In this document: positions 18,344-27,335 of the stretch, piece after piece
How positions within the stretch are numbered: the first letter of the stretch is position 1
Layout: each line of letters begins with the position of its first letter
Assembly (NCBI GenBank): GCA_002422955.1
Contig: DITY01000060.1
Location: 1 to 64,000, forward strand
Length of the DNA stretch: 64,000 bases
Origin: Planctomycetaceae bacterium UBA6172
Lineage (GTDB): Bacteria; Planctomycetota; Planctomycetia; Pirellulales; Pirellulaceae
Direction of reading: 5' to 3'
Made by a program: the position numbers and the translations under genes
The notes under the pieces: generated by a model
The model's database searches: none
The model's input: the letters and a program-made list of their open reading frames with translations, nothing else
Told to the model about the DNA's origin: nothing

Positions 18344-21124
18344 CTACCGGGCGGCGTCATCGTAGATCGGCAGGTGACGGTAGTGGACTTCCAGCGACAG
18401 CAGATTGAGGGTGGTCAAATACAACCGACCGGCCAACAGGCCCCAGCGATCGGGGACCGGGCTCCGCGGGTCCCAACTTCCGGCTTGAGGACCCGTTTGG
18501 ACCTGGCCGTCGATCAGGATGGGTTGGAGCTGTTGGCTCCAGTCCCGCCACCACTGCCCACCCATGTGAAACATGACCTGGGTGGCGTAGTACCAGTAGT
18601 AAGTATCGCGTTCGGGGTTGGAGGGGTCGCCGATCGCGGGCGGAAACTTGGCCAAATAATCCGCGGCGCTCCGCATGTCGGGATCGTCGCGTCGCCAGCC
18701 CGAATACATCCGCATCAGGATCGCCACGGCGGTCATCGAGGGGGTGACTTCGCGACCGTGCGATTGCGCCGGGGTGTCGGGGGCGTAGGGGTTGTAGCGA
18801 TACAGGTCGTTGCGGGAACGGCTCATCCTGGCGGCGTCGAGCCAGCGATCGACACCTTGGTAGGTCGAGACGGGGACCGTCAAGCCGGCCAAGTCGCCGC
18901 TCTTGAGCGCCATCATCATCCACCCGCTGACGCTGGTATCGCTGCTGACTTGGGGTTGGTATCGCCAGCCGCCCCGTTGACGATGCTGGCTCTGGACGAT
19001 GAAGTCGAGCGCCAGTTGGGCAGGTCCCCGGAGCGATTCGTCACGGGTCATCCCATAGGCTTCGCACAGGGCCAGTGCGGCGATGCCGTGAGAATAGAGC
19101 GCGACACTTTGATCGCTGCTCGGGTCTTCTCGCTGGTAAAGATTGCCGTCGGGCTGTTGCATCGCGAGCAGCGCTTGCAGGCCGCGAGAGACGACTGGGG
19201 CATAGCGATGTTGCTGGTGTGTGTAGCCGGCTCCCTGAAAGGCCAACAGGCATAAGCCGGTCGCCGCCGTATCACTCCTGAGCGATACCGGCTCGCCATG
19301 GCCCTGCAGCGACCAGTGGCCATCGGCGGCTTGGCGTGTGGCCAGAAACCGAAGTCCGCGTTCGATCGCTTGCTCGGCTTCTGGGCCGATGACGGTCGAG
19401 GGGCTGGGCAGGCCACCTCCGCTGGTCCGCATCAACCGAGGACGAAAGATCTCGGGAGCGGCGAGCTGATCTCCGGCCGCTCGCATCGGGCTTCCGGCGG
19501 CTGGGCCGCGACGAGGGTTGGGACGGACGGAAATGTCTCCGATCTGGGGGGCCTGTTGGGCGGGTCGTGCTAGCCCCACGCGGTCCGCCGGCGTCTTTCC
19601 CAAGCCGCCGAGACCGAGCGGGAGCGTGGCCTTGAGGTCCAGGTTCGTCTCGCTGGGCTGGGTATTAGCGGCACTCAGGCCAGGCCGTGAGCTGGAGCGA
19701 TTGGCCGCATCGGCAGGGCCGATTCGAGCCGTCGGATCGTTGTTTGAGGAGGTCTGGCTATCGGTCGTCAATTTCGCGGCCATGGCGGTGGCAGCGGCCA
19801 GATCGGTTCCGACGACCGATCCGTCCAGGGCCGGAATGGGCGAGATGGGGAGACGGTTAGCCCCACGCGATCGCGGCGCTCGAAACTGGGTGGATGCGAT
19901 CGACTCGGCGGCACCGGCGGCAATGTTCGGCAGATCCTGCTTGAGGTTCGGCATCACGTTCGGAACGCGGGATACTTCCGCGGTGGGACGTGGATCGGGT
20001 TGACTCGGGGCTTGATCACTCAGGTCGAGACTGAGTTCGGAGCCGATCGACCGAGAGACTCGCGTCGGCGGCAGGTCGCTTGGCGAGAGCGGCCGGTCGA
20101 CCAAGGGCTTCGGGTTTGCGACTGTGATGGGGATGGCCGCGGGAGTCGAACCGGCCGGGTTGAGCATCTGAGGGTTTGACAGCGTTGTTCGCGAAGGGGG
20201 CGCGGATGCTGGCCCGATCTGGGGCAATCCGTCTGGCTGAGCAAATCGTGTCGGCGGTGGCGACGAATCGCTGCGCAAGGGCGCGGTACTGGGAATCGCG
20301 TTGTCGGGAAGTTCCCAGTCGGTAGGCACGGCCGCGGCGTTAGGGGGACGCGAAGGCGCGGCGACTGCTTCGAGCGGCCGATCGTCGGCTTCGGGGGTGG
20401 ACGAGTTGGCGGCGGGGGCAGCGGGGATGTCGATCGGAGCAGTGTCTGCGGCGGGGCTCCTGTCGGGCGAGATCTTGCCGACATTGCGCGACAACTCGCC
20501 GAGCGCATCGGCCGGGATCGGAAGTGCCGATTCCGTCAACGCTCGCTCGAGCAGTTCGCGTTGGCTCTCTGGCAGCGGCGGATCGGCCTGGGCGGGAAAC
20601 TCGAGTTCGGGGCTCGGTTGATCTTGGGGCGGGAGGAGGGGGCGGTCTCGCGGTTTCAGAGCGGATGCAGTGTCCTCCGATGCGACCGGCTGGGTCCAGT
20701 CGGGTCGGGACGCCCGGGGGTTCGGTTTCGTGAATAGGTAATCGGGAACGGCCTTGCGTTGGACGACCCGCTCGGGCCGTCCGCCGCTGAGCGATTCCGG
20801 CAGATAGCGTCCGAAGACGATCACATTGACCGCCATCAACAGCAGTCCCAGGTGGAGGACGATGCTGGCCAGAAAACCGAGTTGGGCGGACTGTTCGAAA
20901 AATCGGGACGCGATGAACCTCGACACCAACGACAGGCCGATGATGCCAATCGCAATCACCGCAACGTAGGTCCAGCCGTTGTAGAGCGGTCGTGGGTCGT
21001 CAAACCGAAGCTGAAAGCTGATCATATAACCAGCCAACACCCCCAAAACGCCCAAGCCGACGTCCAAGGGCCACATCCTTTCGGATGGTAATCGCGATGG
21101 TTCGGTTGGGGTTGAAGGGTTCAT
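18344..21124 (-). CDS. TonB/TolA-like membrane anchor with Pro-rich linker and C-terminal alpha/alpha-toroid domain
   Basis: 926 residues from the ATG at 21124. Three membrane helices lie at about 18-37, 52-71 and 83-104. The third contains Ser87-IVL-His91, matching the S-x3-H motif by which TonB and TolA couple to ExbB/ExbD or TolQ/TolR. Residues 105-575 are a Pro/Ala/Ser-rich, low-complexity linker. Residues about 578-926 form a terpenoid-cyclase/prenyltransferase-type toroid (GLRFLATRQAADGHW, GLQALLAMQQPDGN, GGWRYQP), ending LSLEVHYRHLPIYDD. The cyclase DXDD motif is replaced by SSDTSVSGW, so catalysis is unlikely. A TTG at 21214 would overlap the exbD stop (TTGA) and extend the protein by 30 polar residues. 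Last gene of the operon. Confidence 0.8.
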   Translation of the reverse strand: MNPSTPTEPSRLPSERMWPLDVGLGVLGVLAGYMISFQLRFDDPRPLYNGWTYVAVIAIGIIGLSLVSRFIASRFFEQSAQLGFLASIVLHLGLLLMAVNVIVFGRYLPESLSGGRPERVVQRKAVPDYLFTKPNPRASRPDWTQPVASEDTASALKPRDRPLLPPQDQPSPELEFPAQADPPLPESQRELLERALTESALPIPADALGELSRNVGKISPDRSPAADTAPIDIPAAPAANSSTPEADDRPLEAVAAPSRPPNAAAVPTDWELPDNAIPSTAPLRSDSSPPPTRFAQPDGLPQIGPASAPPSRTTLSNPQMLNPAGSTPAAIPITVANPKPLVDRPLSPSDLPPTRVSRSIGSELSLDLSDQAPSQPDPRPTAEVSRVPNVMPNLKQDLPNIAAGAAESIASTQFRAPRSRGANRLPISPIPALDGSVVGTDLAAATAMAAKLTTDSQTSSNNDPTARIGPADAANRSSSRPGLSAANTQPSETNLDLKATLPLGLGGLGKTPADRVGLARPAQQAPQIGDISVRPNPRRGPAAGSPMRAAGDQLAAPEIFRPRLMRTSGGGLPSPSTVIGPEAEQAIERGLRFLATRQAADGHWSLQGHGEPVSLRSDTAATGLCLLAFQGAGYTHQQHRYAPVVSRGLQALLAMQQPDGNLYQREDPSSDQSVALYSHGIAALALCEAYGMTRDESLRGPAQLALDFIVQSQHRQRGGWRYQPQVSSDTSVSGWMMMALKSGDLAGLTVPVSTYQGVDRWLDAARMSRSRNDLYRYNPYAPDTPAQSHGREVTPSMTAVAILMRMYSGWRRDDPDMRSAADYLAKFPPAIGDPSNPERDTYYWYYATQVMFHMGGQWWRDWSQQLQPILIDGQVQTGPQAGSWDPRSPVPDRWGLLAGRLYLTTLNLLSLEVHYRHLPIYDDAAR

Positions 21125-21210
21125 TAAAGGCTGCTCGCTGTGTGCCGCTTGGGGCAATGCGATCGAAATCGGCCGAGTGCGAGTGGGGCGTCGGTCGTCA
21201 TCCGCATCGC

Positions 21211-21639
21211 TCAATTTGCGCCGAGAGGGCCGTCGCGGGTGGTAACGGAGTAATCGGTTATGCCGGCTTGATTGCAGAGGTCCATCACGTTGACGACGGG
21301 TTGAAACGACGCGGAGGCGTCCGCGCGGATAATCACCGATTGATTGACCGGATTATTGACGACCGCGGACGCCAACACGCGGCGGAGTTCCTCGAAGTTG
21401 GTCGGTTGTCCGCGGAGGTATACGTTGCCTTGAGCGTCCACGTCGACGACGATTTCGCGCGGGCGATGGATCATCGGCGCGGCGCTGGTTGCCGATGGGA
21501 GGACGATGTTGAGCCGACGTTCTTCTTCCTCGAAACGGCTGGTCACGAGGAAGAATATCAGCAGCAGGAACACGACGTCGATCAACGGTGTCAGGCTGAG
21601 GTTAGCGACGACGCCGGAACGCTTGATCGAAACGGCCAT
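21211..21639 (-). CDS. exbD: ExbD/TolR family biopolymer transport protein
   Basis: 142 residues. One membrane helix, LTPLIDVVFLLLIFFLV, holds the essential proton-carrying Asp21. The periplasmic domain is the usual ExbD/TolR fold (REIVVDVDAQGNVYLRG, NQSVIIRADASA). With ExbB/TolQ it converts proton flow into movement of an envelope-spanning partner. GAGG five bases upstream supports the ATG at 21639. It starts seven bases after the exbB stop and is followed by the TonB-like toroid gene, which may start within its stop codon. Confidence 0.93.
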   Translation of the reverse strand: MAVSIKRSGVVANLSLTPLIDVVFLLLIFFLVTSRFEEEERRLNIVLPSATSAAPMIHRPREIVVDVDAQGNVYLRGQPTNFEELRRVLASAVVNNPVNQSVIIRADASASFQPVVNVMDLCNQAGITDYSVTTRDGPLGAN

Positions 21640-21646
21640 GGCATCC

Positions 21647-22807
21647 TCAGGGTGTGATCTGGCCGGTGCCGGATACCGAATTGGCCGGACCCACGGGGGG
21701 GCGGTTACTGGGAGGTTGCGGGAGCGTCGCGTGACCGCCGGCCGAACCGCTCGAGATCGTTGCTTTCTTGGTAGGCGCGGCGAGCGGATGCAGGGAGCCG
21801 TCGGGATCCAAACGCGCCCGGCCGACAAATCGAATGAGGGCCGGCGCGAGGCCGAAGGCGAGTCTTTCGATTTTGTGGAAATGTTTGGCCAGGCGGTTCT
21901 CGAGGTACTGCGCGAGGATTGCCGCGGGGATCGCGACCACCAATCCGGCCAGCGTGGTCACCAGGGCGACGTAGATCCCTTCGCTGAGCTGTTCACTGCG
22001 GCTTCGATCCGGGGTCAGGGTGGTCGATTCGTGGAAGGCCATGATCATGCCCCAGACCGTACCGAGCAGTCCCATCAATGGGGTGGCCGCGGCGGCGAGG
22101 CTGAGCCAGCGAATGGGTGCGGCCTGGTCGTCCGCTTCGCGCTGGACCGCCTCCGTTGCCGCTCGTTCCACGTCCGCCAGCGGTTGTCCGGTTCGGAGGA
22201 GCATCGCCGCGATCGCGGTCGCGGCGGCGGAGGGGTGCGCCCGGCAGGCCGCCAAGGCGTTGGAGGGGCTGAAGCGTTCGATCGGGTCGGCAAGCCTTTG
22301 CAGCTCATTGACCAGCGCGACCGGGATCAATCGCTTACGGCGGAGGTTCAGCATCCGTTCGACCGCGAGGGTGACGACCAGCATGGACATCAGCCCGATC
22401 GGGATCATGAACCCGCCGCCCCGCAGGATCAGTGACAGCAGGTCGATCCCGGTGGGTTGCGAATCGCCGGTCCGCAGGTCGGACTGAGGGACTTTCGGTT
22501 CCAAGATCGCTCGAATCGTCTCCCCGTCCACCGGTACGTCAACCGGCACGACCGGTACGTCAATTGCCTCGGCCGCACTCGGATCTGGGGCTTGGGCGAT
22601 CGCGATCGGGCCGCAGGTCAACAGCGGCAGGAAGGCAGCGAGCAGGAACAGCATCGATCGCCGCGGCTTGTAATCCGACCGCCGGCTTGCCACGGGGTGA
22701 TTACCGATCGGCGAGAGGTGGTAGTCGTGGGAACTCGGCACATCGGGACGGCACGCCGGGGCATGCATCGCGGTCATCGAGGGCTTGGGGTCCGAGGGCC
22801 GGTGCAT
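21647..22807 (-). CDS. exbB: MotA/TolQ/ExbB proton channel family protein
   Basis: 386 residues from the ATG at 22807, which follows the TPR gene's TAA without a gap. A later start at about 22654 (MLFLLAAFLPLLTCGPIAIA) would open directly into a signal peptide, so the N-terminus is uncertain. An extra N-terminal periplasmic segment is followed by three helices: FMIPIGLMSMLVVTLAVE (about 134-151), AAAATPLMGLLGTVWGMIMAF and IYVALVTTLAGLVVAIPAAI. The GLLGTVWG and VTTLAGLVVAIP signatures are diagnostic of TolQ/ExbB channels. It should form the pentameric proton channel with ExbD. Confidence 0.92.
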   Translation of the reverse strand: MHRPSDPKPSMTAMHAPACRPDVPSSHDYHLSPIGNHPVASRRSDYKPRRSMLFLLAAFLPLLTCGPIAIAQAPDPSAAEAIDVPVVPVDVPVDGETIRAILEPKVPQSDLRTGDSQPTGIDLLSLILRGGGFMIPIGLMSMLVVTLAVERMLNLRRKRLIPVALVNELQRLADPIERFSPSNALAACRAHPSAAATAIAAMLLRTGQPLADVERAATEAVQREADDQAAPIRWLSLAAAATPLMGLLGTVWGMIMAFHESTTLTPDRSRSEQLSEGIYVALVTTLAGLVVAIPAAILAQYLENRLAKHFHKIERLAFGLAPALIRFVGRARLDPDGSLHPLAAPTKKATISSGSAGGHATLPQPPSNRPPVGPANSVSGTGQITP

Positions 22808-25800
22808 TTAGGAGCCCGCCTTGCGAGGCGGGGCGTTGGATGGGAGCAGCTTGAACCCGAGCGTGCCCAGAGCTTGCAGACGCTCGCGACTTTTCGTTGC
22901 GAGTTCATGCTGAGGATGTTTGCGGATCACGTAATCATAGAATTGCATCGCGATCTCGGCCGACTTTTTCTTGCCCTCCGCATCCTCAACGCCCTGCATC
23001 ATCAATTCCGCGCAGCGTCCTGCTTCGAAGCCGCTCTTGGCCTGCCAATTGCGAATCTCGACGGGAGCTTGCTCGGCTCCATAGCCATACATCACGCGTT
23101 GAAACTCCGGGATCGCCTTAGCGAAGTCGCGTTTCCCGAACAGGATTTCGCCGATCATGAACCGTGATCTGGCACCCAGATCGTTGCGTTCCTTTTCGGC
23201 GACTTCGGTGTAGGTCGCGATCGCCTCCGCATCCTTGCCCAATTGTTGCAGGGAGTAGGCCGTCTCATAGCGGGCCTTGGTCAGATAGCTGGAGGCGGGA
23301 AATCGCTTGCCGAGTTCCTCGTACCACTGAATGGACGGTTCCCAGCGTTTGAGCTGCGCGAGGCTTTGGCCGCCGTGTAGGAACACCAGTTCGCGGATTT
23401 GTCGGTCCGCTTCCTGATCGACATTTTCAGCGGATTCATCCCGGTCGAGGATCCGCTTCCTGGCGATTTCGTAAGCCGCGAGGGCGGCTTCGAATTGAAA
23501 CAGCTTGAAATGCCCTTCGCCGACCATCAGCAGCGCGTCGGCGAGGAATTGTCCCTCGGGGAACCGGGTCGACAAATCGGCAAACGTCGCCGTCGCCTTT
23601 TCGAATTCCCCCGCTTTGTATTGGGACCAGCCTTGGCGGTAGAGCGATTTTTCTCGCAGGTCGTCAGTTGCCTCAGGGGAGGTCGCGGCCGCCGCGAAAG
23701 AGCTCGCCGCATCGGCCCAAGCCTCGTTCTGGTAACGCCGTTGGCCGACGAAATAATGCGCCTCGGGAACCTGCGGGGATTCGGGAAATCGCTCGATCAA
23801 CTCGCGGAACCGTTTTTCGGCTTCGTCATCCTGTCCCCCTTCCTTCAATGCCCACGCCCATTCGCCGAGGACCTTTTCCAGGTCCGGGTAATTGGGGACC
23901 GTCGCGACCAATTCCGCCAATCGCTTCGACGCCTCCGCGGGCCGTTTCTCCGCCTGGTCGATCAAGGCCAGCTCATACAGCGCGTGTCCTCGCCCGGTCA
24001 CCCCCTCCGGTGCTTTCGCGAGAAACGCTTCTAGCGTGGCGGTCGCTTCCGCGGGGCGATCGAGTGATCGCAAACACATCCCCATGGCCAATCGGGCGTC
24101 GCCGGCGAGTTGATGATTCTCATGCTCCTTGACCAACTGTTCCAAGGGCACGAGCGCGGCTTCGGGTTGTTCGGCCCGCATCAGGTTCCAGCCGCGACCA
24201 TAGAGCGCCGCCGGGATCAGTCCGGGGTCGCGTTTCGATATCAGCAGGTCGTTGAAGCGTTCCGCGGCCGTGAGGTGATCGCCTTTCCGCGCGGCCATCA
24301 ATGCCAGGCGATAGCGTGCCTGATCGCTCCAAGGGCTGTCGGCATCCTGCTGGATCATCTGTTGCCAGGTTTCGGTGGCTTTGGCTTCATTGCCGGCGGC
24401 GGAGTGAGCCTGACCCAATTGCAGCCTGGTTTCGCTCGCATGCTGCCAGGCCGGGTCGGCTGCCAGCGATTCCTCGAAGGCTTGGATCGCTTCGGGACCA
24501 CGCTGTTGTGAGAGCTGGATCGAGCCGGCGATGAAACTCGCTTCGGCTGCTTGAGCGGGCGTGAAGCCGGCACGCTGTTCCGTGAGCAAGCGGATCGCTT
24601 CATCCGGCTGTCCCGCCAACGATTTTGCGGTAGCGGCGCGAATTACCCACAGCGGCCACTGGGGCTTCGCTCGCGAGGCCGGATCGTCCAGCAGTCGCTG
24701 GTATTGCTCCGCTGCTTTCGTCGCGTTTCCAGCGATCAACTCAGCCTCGCCGCTCAAGTAGCGAACGTCGGGGATCAGCGGATCGTTGGGAAACTTCTCG
24801 AGAAACTCCGTCGCCCATGCGTTCGTCTCCTTGGTCTGGCCGATCTGCAACGCGGCGAAGGCGGCGTTGTACAAAGCTCGCGGCGCTTCGGGACCGTCGG
24901 GCGCGGCGCGGTACAGGTCGGCGAACAGATTCATCGCCTCCGCCACCTTGCCCGGCAACAGCATGGTCGCCTCCGCCAGGTCGAGCTTCAACGTATTGGC
25001 ATAGGGTCCGGCGACGCCGGCATCGATTTGCTGTTTGGCGACCGCAACCGCCGCTTCCGGCTTCCCATCCCGCAGCGCGATCATGGCTAGCCAGTGGGCC
25101 GATTCGGTCGAGGAGACCGGGTCCTTTAGCGACAAGACTCGCTCGAATCGCTTGGAGGCTTCCATGAGGTCGCCCGCGCGGTAAACGGCCTGTGCGGAGG
25201 CGAGCGTGGCCGCCGCGGCGTAGGGAGAGTCGGGGAATTCGTTCACCAGGCGTTCGTAGATCACGGAAGCCTCGGCGGGGCGATCGGCCTGGACCAGGGC
25301 GAACGCTTGACGGAGCAACGCGTAGGGCCGATCGGCACTTTCCTCGGCCGCGATCTGCTCGAACAGCGAGATCGCTTCGTCGAACCGTTTCTGCAGGATA
25401 CTGGCGTCGCCCATCCGGAGTTTCGCGTCGACCCGCAGTTGGCCATCTTTGCAGGCCTCGACCACTTGTCGGTAGGCGGCCATGGCATCGTCGAATCGCC
25501 CCGCTTCCTCCAACGCGATCCCACGAGCGAACATCGCTTCGCAACGCAGCGGCGACTCCTGAGTGGATTCCAAGGCCAGCAGGCGGTCGTACAGTGCGAT
25601 CGCTTCCTTTGTCTTTCCCAAAGCGTAGGCCGCTTCTCCGCCGTAGAACATCGCCCGATCGAGATACTTGCTCTGCGGTTTTTCGCGAATTAGCGTCTTG
25701 AAAGCTGCCGAGCTCGCTTCGAGCCGCTTCGGGTCGCGTTTTTCCCCCTCTCCCGCGGCCGCGAACTGACACCAGCCGAGATTGATCAGGCTTTCTTCAC

Positions 25801-26212
25801 GCACATCCGACTTGGGATCGCCCACGGCGCGCGCAAAGGCGTCGGCGGCGGCCGCGTAGTCGGGCGTGGTTTGTTGCATGTAGCAAACGCCGAGATAATG
25901 CGATGCCTTGGCGACCAACGGCTCGTTGGGGTAGTCCCGCAGGAACTTGGTCCATGCTTCGATCGCGAGCGGGAACGCGCCGTTCGTTTGGAAGTTGGCC
26001 GCGTCGGCGTAAGCGGCCATCGCCTTTTCGTTGACCTTGTCCTCGGCTTTGCCCGCGGGAGGCGCTTCTTGAGCGACCGCGGGCGGCATCGGCAGTCTGA
26101 GGACCGAGTCCGGCGCGAGCATCAGCGCGGCCGTGGACAAGGCGACCAGTAGTGGAACTCGGCTCGCACGCTGGGCGGAGGTCGGGAGTGCCGTTGGGGA
26201 ACAGGATGCCAT
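22808..26212 (-). CDS. Giant secreted TPR protein (CpoB/BamD-like repeats), first gene of the Tol/Ton-like operon
   Basis: 1134 residues. A hydrophobic N-terminal segment (VPLLVALSTAALMLA) is a signal peptide, cut probably near AVAQEA. Nearly the whole mature protein is tetratricopeptide repeats of the YbgF/CpoB and BamD sort (AIEAWTKFLRDYPNEP, AIPEFQRVMYGYG and many between). CpoB is the TPR member of the proteobacterial tol-pal operon, so a periplasmic coordinating role is a reasonable inference. The ATG at 26212 is preferred to a TTG at 26221. Its TAA abuts the exbB ATG, implying co-translation. Confidence 0.88.
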   Translation of the reverse strand: MASCSPTALPTSAQRASRVPLLVALSTAALMLAPDSVLRLPMPPAVAQEAPPAGKAEDKVNEKAMAAYADAANFQTNGAFPLAIEAWTKFLRDYPNEPLVAKASHYLGVCYMQQTTPDYAAAADAFARAVGDPKSDVREESLINLGWCQFAAAGEGEKRDPKRLEASSAAFKTLIREKPQSKYLDRAMFYGGEAAYALGKTKEAIALYDRLLALESTQESPLRCEAMFARGIALEEAGRFDDAMAAYRQVVEACKDGQLRVDAKLRMGDASILQKRFDEAISLFEQIAAEESADRPYALLRQAFALVQADRPAEASVIYERLVNEFPDSPYAAAATLASAQAVYRAGDLMEASKRFERVLSLKDPVSSTESAHWLAMIALRDGKPEAAVAVAKQQIDAGVAGPYANTLKLDLAEATMLLPGKVAEAMNLFADLYRAAPDGPEAPRALYNAAFAALQIGQTKETNAWATEFLEKFPNDPLIPDVRYLSGEAELIAGNATKAAEQYQRLLDDPASRAKPQWPLWVIRAATAKSLAGQPDEAIRLLTEQRAGFTPAQAAEASFIAGSIQLSQQRGPEAIQAFEESLAADPAWQHASETRLQLGQAHSAAGNEAKATETWQQMIQQDADSPWSDQARYRLALMAARKGDHLTAAERFNDLLISKRDPGLIPAALYGRGWNLMRAEQPEAALVPLEQLVKEHENHQLAGDARLAMGMCLRSLDRPAEATATLEAFLAKAPEGVTGRGHALYELALIDQAEKRPAEASKRLAELVATVPNYPDLEKVLGEWAWALKEGGQDDEAEKRFRELIERFPESPQVPEAHYFVGQRRYQNEAWADAASSFAAAATSPEATDDLREKSLYRQGWSQYKAGEFEKATATFADLSTRFPEGQFLADALLMVGEGHFKLFQFEAALAAYEIARKRILDRDESAENVDQEADRQIRELVFLHGGQSLAQLKRWEPSIQWYEELGKRFPASSYLTKARYETAYSLQQLGKDAEAIATYTEVAEKERNDLGARSRFMIGEILFGKRDFAKAIPEFQRVMYGYGAEQAPVEIRNWQAKSGFEAGRCAELMMQGVEDAEGKKKSAEIAMQFYDYVIRKHPQHELATKSRERLQALGTLGFKLLPSNAPPRKAGS

Positions 26213-26335
26213 GGAGATCAAGTATTGTCAGGGAAACCACCGGGAGAGACATCTTTAGTTTAGCCCTGCCGCCAGGGGATCGCAAAGGATGAGCATCGCT
26301 CGCACCCTCAGCGCCGGCCCGTTCCAGAAGCCTGT

Positions 26336-27142
26336 TCAGTGCGGCCAAAACAGCATTGCGGCCGCCATCAACACCATCGAAGAGTTCTCGATGATCGTGA
26401 CCGACGACATCGGCAGGTTGAACGCCGTTCCCAGGCAAGCGCACTGGATGGCGCGACGGCTGCGGACGGCTCGGACCACCCCGATCAGGCCGATGCCCAT
26501 CAGCAGGATCGTGGCCAGGTTGGTGGCGATGGGGAATTTCCCGAATAGGTAGGCTAGGCCGAGTCCCAATTCGATGAAGGGATACGCCAGACCGTACCCG
26601 GTCGAACGCGCGGCGATCAGGTCGTAGGAGGCAAAAGCGGTGGCAAATTTCGAAACGTTCAGCAATTTGAAGAAGGCGAAGCCGACAAAAAACAGCCCCA
26701 TGAAGGAGCTCATCGCCTGGTGCCAGGACCACCGCGGCGAGTCCCACTGCAACAGCACGGTCCCGCCCAGGATGTAGAGCAGCACCAGAAACAAAGGCCA
26801 ATAAGTTGCCAGCGAGACCGGCGGCAAGGGGCTGGCCGTGTCGCGGCCGCCGACGGGAGGGCCGGAAATCCCCGACACGATCGGCTTCTCACCGGCCGCG
26901 TTCCGTTCAAACCGTTCGCCCGAACTCGGCTCGTCATGCGGGATGGCGTCGAACCCCGCCTGACGAACCACGGCGACGATTTCAGCCACAACTGCGGAGT
27001 CGCTGATCGAGACAGTTAGGCGTTTGTCCGGATCGTTGGTGTCGACCGACCAGTTTTCCAATCCGGCGATCCGATTCAACCCCGGGGTAACCTTGCTGAC
27101 GCAAGCCCCACAATTGAGCGTTGTTTTGAACGATGTCTGCAT
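26336..27142 (-). CDS. Heavy-metal-associated (HMA) domain fused to MauE/DoxX-like membrane protein
   Basis: 268 residues. Residues 1-70 are an HMA ferredoxin-like fold with metal motif LNCGACV (Cys11, Cys14). A polar linker runs to about 110. Four membrane helices follow (starting YWPLFLVLLYILGG, SFMGLFFVGFAFFKLL, GYGLAYPFIELGLGL, NLATILLMGIGLIG), then a Cys pair in IQCACLGTAFNLP resembling the redox Cys motif of MauE-like proteins. A role in copper delivery or thiol redox at the membrane is plausible; the substrate is unproven. It is divergent from the phosphorylase pair. A downstream hydrophobic C-terminus (NSSMVLMAAAMLFWPH) completes the last helix. Confidence 0.8.
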   Translation of the reverse strand: MQTSFKTTLNCGACVSKVTPGLNRIAGLENWSVDTNDPDKRLTVSISDSAVVAEIVAVVRQAGFDAIPHDEPSSGERFERNAAGEKPIVSGISGPPVGGRDTASPLPPVSLATYWPLFLVLLYILGGTVLLQWDSPRWSWHQAMSSFMGLFFVGFAFFKLLNVSKFATAFASYDLIAARSTGYGLAYPFIELGLGLAYLFGKFPIATNLATILLMGIGLIGVVRAVRSRRAIQCACLGTAFNLPMSSVTIIENSSMVLMAAAMLFWPH

Positions 27143-27335
27143 GGATCGGATCCCGTGAATGCGTTGCCCGCGAGCGTGCCGCGGGGTGGTCAGCCGGCCG
27201 GGTGACCCGAATCAGGCCCCCCGATGCGTGAACCGACCGCCGATTCAAGCCGCCCGCCTACGGGATATAGTATCGCTGGCGAGGAGCGACAACGCAGTTT
27301 CCTCGTCTCGCCCCTCCGCCCCGAGAGACCCGGTA

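Noticed and set aside
24741..25772. 343-codon frame on the minus strand
   Set aside because: Out-of-frame copy of the TPR gene region; Arg/Gly-rich, no domain.
27143..27335. Purine riboswitch before the phosphorylase pair
   Set aside because: I could not trace a purine-aptamer three-way junction in the interval.
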